The notes under the pieces are model-generated. The model ran no database searches, was not told the origin of the DNA, and saw only the letters and a list, made by a program, of their open reading frames with translations. Of a DNA stretch of 64,000 nt, positions 17,852-25,386 are shown piece by piece. How positions within the stretch are numbered: the first letter of the stretch is position 1; the number at the start of each line of letters is the position of its first letter. Source of the stretch: Photobacterium gaetbulicola Gung47 (GTDB lineage: Bacteria > Pseudomonadota > Gammaproteobacteria > Enterobacterales > Vibrionaceae); contig CP005974.1 of the NCBI GenBank assembly GCA_000940995.1, positions 1,922,001-1,986,000 on the forward strand, read 5' to 3'. The translations under genes were made by a program, and so were the position numbers.

Positions 17852-18292
17852 GACACTAGTTGTTGGTGGCTTAACCAGAACTGAATAAAACGGTTATCGG
17901 TATGTTATGTACACATTCGTGATGCTCATGTGGCCTTGAATATCTTCACTCAAATCAAGACACACATGGTCATTAAGTTAGAACGAACGATGCTATCAAT
18001 TGAAGATACATGAAAAAGACTCTGAGTTGATAATTCAAAACCGAGATAAATCCATAACCCATGAAATCTTCCCACTTTACAATTTGACCTTTCATCATAA
18101 CCCTCAATTAACACTTGACTATGGACCAACTGAATAGGTACTTGGGCTCAAAATGACGATATTAGATAAATTAAGTCAAAAGGCTAAGGAGGTATTACTG
18201 CTTTTGATAGTGCTAGCAAACTTTGGGGCAAAAACAATTTATAAAACTCAGACCTTGTATCGCTGCGGATTTATTTATCAGGCGTGCTAGAG
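17852..18292. other. Gap at right border of the inserted block
   Basis: About 440 AT-rich bases. A 45-codon frame starting near 18153 (MTILDKLSQKAKEVLLLL) can be read but has no recognisable family and no strong ribosome site. No IS ends, tRNA or operator array are seen; it may hold decayed sequence. Confidence 0.5.
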
Positions 18293-18327
18293 CAAAAAGT
18301 AAAAGGGGCAACGTCATGATTGCCCCT
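18293..18327 (-). terminator. Terminator of the GlyGly-CTERM lyase gene
   Basis: AGGGGCAA/TTGCCCCT stem (18304-18327), followed on the minus strand by TTTTACTTTTT. Confidence 0.8.
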
Positions 18328-18336
18328 TAGTTCGTA

Positions 18337-21300
18337 TTACAACCTGGTTCTTCTTGCGGCCAATATAGCCAACATGATCAGGCCTAAGGCCGAGCTGGAG
18401 CCGCCGCTGCCGCCAGAGGCTGGCTGGCCGCTGTTGCCATTGCCGTCTCCTCCGTTATCCTCTCCGCCTCCGGTATCGCCGCCGTTGCCGTTACCGTCGT
18501 TGCCGCCGTCCTGGCTCAGGGCAACGGTGGCAGCTTGGCCGAACAGACTCGAAACCGTCACCACGGTATTGTTGCCTTGGTAGTAGTAGTTGATCCCCTG
18601 GGTATCGACATCCCATTTCCCGGTCAGCTCAATGCGAATCGAGACCGGCTGGGTGGGGGCGTCATCTTCACCGATGTTGAGCGTCAATGAGGAGACGCTG
18701 AGTGACATCTCTTTCTTGTCCTGCTGCACCAGAAGTTGACTGGCGGTTCCAAGGTGTTTCACCGGCCCTTGGCTGAAATCGTTGGCTGCAAAGCTGGTGT
18801 AACCGAAGAGGTTGTTGGCGCGATCGTTGACTACGTGGCCGTTGAGGCTGCGCTCGAGAGTGCTAAAGCGAGGGGAGGTCGCAAACGCACTGGCGAGGCT
18901 GGCCATCTCGGCTGGGGTGGTATCCATGACCATGACATATTGGTAGCCGGCATTAGCGGGGGCTACGCCATGATCTATCCATGCCGACGAGAATTGCCCG
19001 CTAGTGTCAGCCTTGGTCTTGTTGTGGCGTGACTGCTGGGCGCCGCGGCGCACCTTCACCTTGTCGGCTTCGATCAGGTAATAGCCAACCCCGTTGTCAT
19101 CGATGATCCAGTCGCCGCTGCCTAGCTCGGTGGTGAAGCTCGTGGCGTCATGATGCTGGCCGTTGATCCAAATTCCTGAGGATTGCGGTGTCATTGCCAA
19201 TTGGAACAGGGTCGTTTCGGTGGCATGCTGGCCGTCTTGGTTGCTGATCCCGTTGCCGCTCAGGTACAGCTGGTTGCCAGCGGCAAGCACATGTTTTTCG
19301 GCAACAAAAGTCGGCTCGAACTGGGCTAGGTTTTGTGGGGCCTTGTGCTTGAAACTAAACAGGGTGAAGCGATTGTCCAGCGAGGTGGCCCCGCTCAGGC
19401 CTTCATCCGATCGCAGCATGAGGGTCGAAGACTTCGGGCTTTCCAGCTGGTCATAGTCGAGATGGATAGCTGTCGCGCCGGGGTTGCGGTTCCAGTCCCA
19501 GCCGTTTTGCTGGTAGCCGTTATCGACCGGATCACCCGCGGGGATCACGTGTACGCTGCCGTGGCTCTGATAGCGGCCGTAGCGGTTGTCATTGGTATAG
19601 ATTTCCGCCGACCAGACATCTTGGTTATAGCCTTTGATAACTGCCATTTTGTCCCCGCTGCGGTGGACGGCAAATGCACCGCCGTTGAAGCTCCAGCTGC
19701 CCTGAGGCAGCGCGGCCGGCTCAACCTCCTCGCCAAAAATTGCCTTGCTCTGTGCTTGGCTGTAATTGCCTACCTGGAGGTGAATCGAAGCCAGGGTGCG
19801 ATCCAGTATCGGGTAGCTCTGGGCCAGCCATTTGATGCCGTTGTTGTAGCGGCTGACGCTGAGATCGGTAAACGGATGGCGGCCGGACAGGGCAAGGGGA
19901 ACATACGGGTTGCTGTAGTGCCAGCCAGCAATCATGGCTTTTTTCAGCTTGTCGAGTGCCGGTTCGGCAATTTCGAATGCTGAATCTTTTAGCATGAAGC
20001 TGACATGGGCGGCATTTTCAAAGGCCGGGAATGCGTAGCCGGGGTAATGGCCATGGTGGCGCCATGCAGTGCCATCCTCACGCAGCCCGTCGTGGGTACC
20101 CGGCGGGGTTTGGGCCAGCGCACCGGAAAAGAATTGGCTGAATTTATGCAGCAGGGCAATCCGCTCTTGGTCGTCAGGGTTGAGCAGCAACAGTGCCAGA
20201 TGCTGGCGGGATAGGGTGTTGAAATAGTCCAGGTTAGAACTATCAGGTTTCAACGCCATATCGAAGCTTTCCTTGAACTCGCGGGAGAACCACAGCAGGG
20301 CCTGATATACGGGTGACAGTAGGCTTTTTTGGGTCAGTGGTTGTTCCATCATCAGCGCAGAAATATACCACCACCTTCCGCTGTAACCCCAGTGGTGGGT
20401 AGTGACAAGGCTACTGCCGTGTGTATAGCCCTGATCGAGCAAATGCTCTGTCATCAGCAGGTACATGTCGGCGATTCGCTCCCGATCGTTGATGAAGGCA
20501 GCGTGGTGATAGGCCTTGCCGAGATCTAACATCAGCTCTGCGTAGCCAGCGAGCTTGTCACCACTGCTGTCGCTTTCGCCAAGCAGTGCATACTGATCAA
20601 AGTCTGGTTTGTCGGTTGGCGAAAGGTGGTCGGGTTGATAGATAACTTGTTGTTTGTCGGTAATGATATGGCGACCGGAGATCACCCCCTGCGAGTTTTT
20701 TTCAATTTCAAACTGGGCAAAGCGAGATTCCAGGCTGTCAATCGTGCCGGGGTTGCTGGAAAATGCGTCGATCAAGCTGGCTTTGATCTGTTCGGCATCA
20801 TCCAGTTCGGCTTGGCTGACTGCCGGCAAAGGGGAGCTCAGGCCAAAGTCAATTTCAGGTACGTCGTAGCGGGTGGTGACCTGTTCGTCAGACCACTGAT
20901 AGCGATTGTCATCGACCGAGACCATGATACGGTCAATGATCAGCGTGCCGCTGGCGACGCCCCTCGGCGCCTGAATGCGGAGCTGCTGCAGATCCATCGT
21001 TGCGGCGTGCGAGCTGTTTTGGCCGAGGTTGAAATCATTGTTGAGGGAAACCCCCACCGCTCGCCAACCGCTAAAGTTCAGGTTAATGGTAAACTCGTCG
21101 GTAAAGCTCGAAGCGTTGCCCAGCCGGATCCGCAGATCATTATCTTGCGGAGTTTCGTTGTAGAGCCAGAAGGACAGGACCTGGGTATAACCGCTGTAGA
21201 CGCCTTTGGCCTCGTTGGCCTCTTTGTCGCTGAGGCGGGAAAAGTGGCGTTTAAGCGTGATCGAGGCATCGGCTTTGTCCCAAGACCAAACAAGTGCCTG

Positions 21301-21504
21301 ATCACCCATGATGGCACGCTCGGTGGTGAGGCTTATGCCTTGTCCACTCAAATCAGCGGGTAAAGCATTTGCCTCAAAGCTTTCGATTTGAGCGGTGAGA
21401 TCTGCATTGGCCTGAGTATCCGGCGTCCATAGCGCGGCGGCGACGCACAAAGAGAGTGTTTGAAAAGCTACGGGTAGCGAGTAGGAGAGGAGATGTGGTT
21501 TCAT
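18337..21504 (-). CDS. PL8 chondroitinase ABC-type lyase with GlyGly-CTERM anchor
   Basis: 1055 residues. After a signal peptide it follows Proteus chondroitin-sulfate ABC lyase along its length: N-terminal jelly-roll domain (SFWLYNE, NLNFSGWRAVGVSLNND), catalytic helical toroid with TTHHWGYSGRWWY (His370/371, Tyr380) and LDYFNTLSRQHL (Arg433), then the beta domains with NRYGRYQSHG and ATETTLFQ. Such lyases cut chondroitin/dermatan or hyaluronan chains by beta-elimination. Two Glu positions kept in the paralogue at 27.6 kb are changed here: RHEGNYPGY is RHHGHYPGY (His484) and SNPEVGL is SNPYVPL (Tyr534), so cleavage mode or substrate may differ. The C-terminus is a Gly/Asn/Asp-rich linker, GGSGGSSS, a hydrophobic stretch and ARRTRL, the GlyGly-CTERM signal handled by rhombosortase after type II secretion. 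It follows the Ig-repeat lipoprotein gene. Confidence 0.93.
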   Translation of the reverse strand: MKPHLLSYSLPVAFQTLSLCVAAALWTPDTQANADLTAQIESFEANALPADLSGQGISLTTERAIMGDQALVWSWDKADASITLKRHFSRLSDKEANEAKGVYSGYTQVLSFWLYNETPQDNDLRIRLGNASSFTDEFTINLNFSGWRAVGVSLNNDFNLGQNSSHAATMDLQQLRIQAPRGVASGTLIIDRIMVSVDDNRYQWSDEQVTTRYDVPEIDFGLSSPLPAVSQAELDDAEQIKASLIDAFSSNPGTIDSLESRFAQFEIEKNSQGVISGRHIITDKQQVIYQPDHLSPTDKPDFDQYALLGESDSSGDKLAGYAELMLDLGKAYHHAAFINDRERIADMYLLMTEHLLDQGYTHGSSLVTTHHWGYSGRWWYISALMMEQPLTQKSLLSPVYQALLWFSREFKESFDMALKPDSSNLDYFNTLSRQHLALLLLNPDDQERIALLHKFSQFFSGALAQTPPGTHDGLREDGTAWRHHGHYPGYAFPAFENAAHVSFMLKDSAFEIAEPALDKLKKAMIAGWHYSNPYVPLALSGRHPFTDLSVSRYNNGIKWLAQSYPILDRTLASIHLQVGNYSQAQSKAIFGEEVEPAALPQGSWSFNGGAFAVHRSGDKMAVIKGYNQDVWSAEIYTNDNRYGRYQSHGSVHVIPAGDPVDNGYQQNGWDWNRNPGATAIHLDYDQLESPKSSTLMLRSDEGLSGATSLDNRFTLFSFKHKAPQNLAQFEPTFVAEKHVLAAGNQLYLSGNGISNQDGQHATETTLFQLAMTPQSSGIWINGQHHDATSFTTELGSGDWIIDDNGVGYYLIEADKVKVRRGAQQSRHNKTKADTSGQFSSAWIDHGVAPANAGYQYVMVMDTTPAEMASLASAFATSPRFSTLERSLNGHVVNDRANNLFGYTSFAANDFSQGPVKHLGTASQLLVQQDKKEMSLSVSSLTLNIGEDDAPTQPVSIRIELTGKWDVDTQGINYYYQGNNTVVTVSSLFGQAATVALSQDGGNDGNGNGGDTGGGEDNGGDGNGNSGQPASGGSGGSSSALGLIMLAILAARRTRL

Positions 21505-21527
21505 TATTATTGTTCCTGAACGAAGAA

Positions 21528-21549
21528 AGGGATGGCTCGCGCCATCCCT
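21528..21549 (-). terminator. Hairpin between lipoprotein and lyase genes
   Basis: AGGGATGGC/GCCATCCCT pair with a short loop and are followed on the minus strand by TTCTTC. It is a weak terminator or a processing hairpin inside the two-gene unit. Confidence 0.5.
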
Positions 21550-21560
21550 GAATGTTTTGC

Positions 21561-23924
21561 CTAGCCTGCAGCGCGGACGCAGGTGACAAAGCGGCCGTTG
21601 CCGACGGCATTGTTGCCCGATGAGCCACTGTCGTAGAACTTGACCGAGTTGGCCTGCTCTAGGTTGGAGTTGGGCTTGGTTGCACTCCAGAATGGGGTAT
21701 TGCCTGCGCTGTTGGTGACCCAGCCGAATATTGGCGATGCCGTGCCTTGCAGGTTACCGACAATGCCTTGGCCGACCACACTGTCTTTGGTGTTGTAGAT
21801 ATTGGCCAGCTTGATGAGGTAGGTGTTAACGTCATCGACTGGTAGCTGATTCCCCTCAGCCTCGAAGCCATTTGGCAGATAGGCGCTGTCACTGCGGCTG
21901 GCAGGCAGGAACCATGTGCTGCTATCAGTTTCATCTTGCTTATACAGGTTGAGGCAGACTTCCAGGCCAGGCTTGGTCCCGTCGGTATGCTCTAGTTTCA
22001 GGCTTGCCCAGTCAATGCCCATAGCGGTTTGGCTGTAGTGGGCTTTTGGCATCAGCGGGCCGAAGTCACTGCCCGAGCCCGTCTGCATTTCGGCAAAAGA
22101 AAGTGGGCGGTGGTAAACGGCACCCTTGAAGGTGACTTCACGAACCGGCTCGATAGCCCGCAGGTTAAAGTCATCCTTGTTGTAGATCACCCCGCCGCTG
22201 ACAGTCGGCTGGGCCGAGGCCAACAGGCACTGCGGCTGTGGCTGCTCGGTGCTTGTCACGCACAGCTCAACGTCTTTACCGACGTAGTGGGCTGCATTGA
22301 CTGTGGTTGAGTCAACGACGCTCGCTCGTATTGCCTGATCCCAGTCGGCATCATCAATCATGCCGTTGTTGTTACCCGTGCTGCTTTCAAACTCTGGGGT
22401 GATGTTAGCCAATACCTCTTGTCCGATGGTATAGATAGAGCCGGTTGCAACTTCTACCCTCGAGCTATCTCCAGCAGGCCCATCGGTATTGGATGTATCG
22501 ACCTTCCATGACAACTGGGCGTTGGTGTAGCCGACAATGTCAGCTTCAAGATCCTGGCCAAACTCCAGCTTGCCGCTCATACGAATGCCGAAGGTATCCA
22601 GTGCCGGTGAGCATTGCTCGGTACCCGGCTGGCTGTCGGTTGCCTTGGGGGTGACGCAGTACGTCAGGGTCTGGCCCAGCTGCTGTTCGCCGATAGTCAG
22701 ATCACAAACTTGGCCGGTGGTGCAGGTTGCGCTGGCAATGACTTGGTCACCGGCCTTCCACACGGCCTTCGAATCATCGGCGGCCCCAGAGCTTGATGGC
22801 TGATACTGGTAACTGCCGGTCAGTGTATCGCCGACTTGGGCGAGCTGGACATCACCGTCACTGGCGACATCACCAAGGGTGATGGTTGGAACGTCGCCGA
22901 CCGGCTCTGTCACATCGGTAATTGGATCGGCACAGACTTCACTGCCTTGTTTCGGTAGCCCTGTGGCAGCGACAGGAGTGACACAAAATTCCACACTGGC
23001 GCCTTTGTCATCCACCGTCAGTGTATAGCTAGATGCCGTCTCGCTTGGCAGTACCACGCTGTCGCGCTTCCAGGCAATGATCGTTTCGCCTTCCAGATCA
23101 TTGTCATCGTCTTGGTAGCTATATTGGCCGGTGACGATTGAGCCGACCGTGTGATCGCCCGAGGTGGTTACGGCAGAGGCTACCGGTGCCGAGCCTTGCT
23201 TGGCGGCAACCGCGGTAGTCGCATCCGAGCAGGCTTGATCGCCGGTCACCGGATAGTTCGGCAAACCATCAGGGTTTTCTGAAACAGGGGTGACACAAAA
23301 CTGGATCGAGACACCTTCCTGGGTTGCGGTGAGGGTGAAGCCTTGCTGGTTGGCGCCATCAATGTCCTTGCCGTTGCTCTTCCAGACAAATCGGCTTATT
23401 GCCTCGGCATCACCGTCAGGATCACTATAGGTGTAGTCGCCTGTCAGGGTTTCGCCAACGGTTGGAGCCGTGTTGTCGATAATGACGTTGTCCGCCTGGG
23501 GCTTTTCGCCGGCACCGCTCTGTACGTTAACCGACGCCGAGCACTTTTCTTCCCCGATGATATTCACGTTACCTTCCGCGGCAGGGGTAACACAGAAGTA
23601 GACATTTTGGCCGAACTCACTATCCGTCAGGGCAAGTGTCTGGCTTTCACCCAGTACTTTGTCATTGCCGGTATCGGCGTCGCCATCTGCCTGACGCCAT
23701 TGATACTGGCTGTCACCTTCCGGGCGCGGTGAATAGTTCGGATCGGTAAAGGTGTATTTGCCTGTCAACGTTGAGCCGACAAGTGCGTCCCCGCTGATAG
23801 CAACCGAGGAAGCGATCGGCGCTTTAAAATCTTGTCCGTTATTGCCTTGGGCGGGATTTTCACTGTCGGAACCACAGCCAGTTAATACGGTTGCGATGGC
23901 TAATGCGCAATATCTGAGTTTCAT
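21561..23924 (-). CDS. Surface lipoprotein with tandem Ig-like repeats
   Basis: 787 residues. MKLRYCALAIATVLTGCGSD is a lipoprotein signal with the lipobox LTGC (Cys17). The next ~450 residues are about four to five similar ~95-residue units built on VGSTLTGKYTFTDP...YQW...FCVTP...C, which resemble bacterial Ig-like surface repeats, each with a Cys pair. The C-terminal ~200 residues (from RPLSFAEMQTGSG to GNGRFVTCVRAAG) form a separate domain with no enzyme motif that I recognise. The start at 23924 gives the lipoprotein signal directly; four residues earlier an ATG is also in frame. It is the first gene of a unit with the GlyGly-CTERM PL8 lyase, behind CTTTC arrays, so a glycosaminoglycan-binding or lyase-displaying role is likely but not shown. 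Confidence 0.75.
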   Translation of the reverse strand: MKLRYCALAIATVLTGCGSDSENPAQGNNGQDFKAPIASSVAISGDALVGSTLTGKYTFTDPNYSPRPEGDSQYQWRQADGDADTGNDKVLGESQTLALTDSEFGQNVYFCVTPAAEGNVNIIGEEKCSASVNVQSGAGEKPQADNVIIDNTAPTVGETLTGDYTYSDPDGDAEAISRFVWKSNGKDIDGANQQGFTLTATQEGVSIQFCVTPVSENPDGLPNYPVTGDQACSDATTAVAAKQGSAPVASAVTTSGDHTVGSIVTGQYSYQDDDNDLEGETIIAWKRDSVVLPSETASSYTLTVDDKGASVEFCVTPVAATGLPKQGSEVCADPITDVTEPVGDVPTITLGDVASDGDVQLAQVGDTLTGSYQYQPSSSGAADDSKAVWKAGDQVIASATCTTGQVCDLTIGEQQLGQTLTYCVTPKATDSQPGTEQCSPALDTFGIRMSGKLEFGQDLEADIVGYTNAQLSWKVDTSNTDGPAGDSSRVEVATGSIYTIGQEVLANITPEFESSTGNNNGMIDDADWDQAIRASVVDSTTVNAAHYVGKDVELCVTSTEQPQPQCLLASAQPTVSGGVIYNKDDFNLRAIEPVREVTFKGAVYHRPLSFAEMQTGSGSDFGPLMPKAHYSQTAMGIDWASLKLEHTDGTKPGLEVCLNLYKQDETDSSTWFLPASRSDSAYLPNGFEAEGNQLPVDDVNTYLIKLANIYNTKDSVVGQGIVGNLQGTASPIFGWVTNSAGNTPFWSATKPNSNLEQANSVKFYDSGSSGNNAVGNGRFVTCVRAAG

Positions 23925-24416
23925 ATTTCCATCCATGCAGAGTGAATTACTTTGAAAGTGAGATGAAAGTCTGTGCTTTCGTTTTCTTTTGCGTTGAGGT
24001 GAGTCTAATGGGTAAAACTTGAACAGTGAATGCTTTCAATTGCTTTTGTTTTCAAAGTGTGATTCAGCTTTGGTTTTCATTGTTAGAAAGGTTAATAGTG
24101 CGATATAGGTATGACAATTGATGTTGATTCAATAATTTCGGTATATACCATCAGTTTCATTAATGGTTTAACGCCCGGCCTGTTTCGTTTCTTCATCTGT
24201 TTTTCCATGTTAGGAAAAATGCGAAAGTTTGATTTGTGTTTTTGTTTACTTTCGTTTGTTTTCGTAAATTTGCCCTTCATCACAGTTGTGGTTAGAAAAT
24301 AAACGTAATATTCCACTCATCAATAGTGGCATTGAAATGCTATGGAAAGCAGCAGGACAATAAAAATTTACGGCTGCTAATTGGATGATATTAAGTGGAA
24401 GGGCATTAGCATCGTT
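23925..24416. promoter_or_regulatory. Divergent control region with CTTTC/GAAAG array
   Basis: Nearly 500 bases between the lipoprotein-lyase unit and the porin-autotransporter-lyase unit. GAAAG/CTTTC words occur near 23954, 23965, 23976 (CTTTCG), 24033, 24086, 24223 (GCGAAAG) and 24249 (CTTTCGTTTGTTTTCG), with further TTTCG variants between. This is the densest array after the agaR region and would place both surface-protein units under AgaR. TGTGATT near 24058 could be a CRP half-site. Confidence 0.6.
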
Positions 24417-25343
24417 ATGAAAACAGGATTGAGACCAACGTCGAGGGTTGTTTTGTGTGCAGTACTGGTTGCTGCGAGTATTCCTATGGTCGCACAAGCT
24501 GCCAAGCTAAATGCAACCTTGAGTTACGAGTCAGGGGATTACGGCAGTGATTATGACTATGCCGGCCCGAGGCTGGACATGAACATTAACCCCGATGGTT
24601 CGAACTGGTATTTTGACCTCGGTTACCGCAACCGTACCCATGATAGCAAGCAGGTCTACACCCGAGCTGAAATTCAAGCCGCTTATCGTTTTCGGTTTGA
24701 TGGCGGCTGGATCCAACCGAGTGCCAAAGTGCGCCAGGATGTCACCAGCTATGACAGCGGTTCGCGCCTGACCAATGATATCTACAGCAGCGAAACCAAA
24801 TATATTTTTGACCTCAGTGATAAGTGGACGCTGTGGGGCGAGGCGCAGTTTGGGTTGGAGCGTCAGGAAGACAAAAATGTCAGCGGCACCGTCCGCAACA
24901 GTGATTACCTGGCATGGGAAGTAGAGCCAGGTATCCGCTACAACCTTACCGCCAAGCAGCGTCTGACCCTGTCGTATTACAACACGGGCAAGCGCAGCGA
25001 CAAAGGCGAAACATGGGGCTTGACCGATCATACCTACAACCAGCAAGCACGACTTTATTACTACTGGGATACACCAATCGGCTTGGTTATTTCACCGTAT
25101 GTCCGTTACGCACTGGGCTATGGCGAAACCTCGGCTTGGTATGACAGCGCCTATCACGACGAGACCAAGACCCAGAGCAAAGTGTCACGTTATGCCATCC
25201 AGTTGGCGTATCCGCTGACTGATTATCTACGGATCCAGGCTGAATATTACATTGAGGATGTGGAGTATAAGGAAGGCTTCACGATGGGCAAGGAAGACTC
25301 TCAAGTCAAATACCTGAAACTCGGTGCTCGTGTGAGCTTCTAA
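24417..25343 (+). CDS. KdgM-family oligosaccharide porin
   Basis: 308 residues: signal peptide (ending near VAQAAKL) and a small outer-membrane barrel of the KdgM/NanC type, shown by the N-terminal LNATLSYESGDYGSDYDY, alternating aromatic strands and the closing YLKLGARVSF with terminal Phe. Family members are narrow porins for acidic oligosaccharides such as oligogalacturonate or sialic acid. Here it most likely passes unsaturated oligosaccharides made by the PL8 lyases into the periplasm. The ATG at 24417 is used because it starts the signal peptide; an upstream TTG would add 12 residues. Confidence 0.85.
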   Translation: MKTGLRPTSRVVLCAVLVAASIPMVAQAAKLNATLSYESGDYGSDYDYAGPRLDMNINPDGSNWYFDLGYRNRTHDSKQVYTRAEIQAAYRFRFDGGWIQPSAKVRQDVTSYDSGSRLTNDIYSSETKYIFDLSDKWTLWGEAQFGLERQEDKNVSGTVRNSDYLAWEVEPGIRYNLTAKQRLTLSYYNTGKRSDKGETWGLTDHTYNQQARLYYYWDTPIGLVISPYVRYALGYGETSAWYDSAYHDETKTQSKVSRYAIQLAYPLTDYLRIQAEYYIEDVEYKEGFTMGKEDSQVKYLKLGARVSF

Positions 25344-25386
25344 GTGTCCTTTTATCTTAAAAATAATTACTTGAGAGTTTTTTAAT

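Noticed and set aside
18153..18290. 45-codon frame starting MTILDKLSQKAKEV
   Set aside because: No ribosome site and no resemblance to a known protein; kept only as part of the gap description.
18380..18510. GC-rich repeated sequence of GCCGTTGCC/CCGCC type
   Set aside because: It is the coding sequence of the Gly/Asn/Asp linker in the lyase, not an independent repeat element.
19333..19983. Long plus-strand frame (216 codons) within the GlyGly-CTERM lyase gene
   Set aside because: It is the antisense of a certain PL8 gene, with Val/Ala/Arg-rich composition typical of shadow frames and no family resemblance.
20626..21363. Plus-strand frame of 245 codons opposite the PL8 gene
   Set aside because: Antisense shadow of the N-terminal part of the lyase; no ribosome site and no recognisable domain.
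22800..23900. Regularly spaced similar segments that might suggest a repeat array
   Set aside because: These are the ~95-residue Ig-like units of the lipoprotein; spacing and length do not fit CRISPR, and no cas genes are present.
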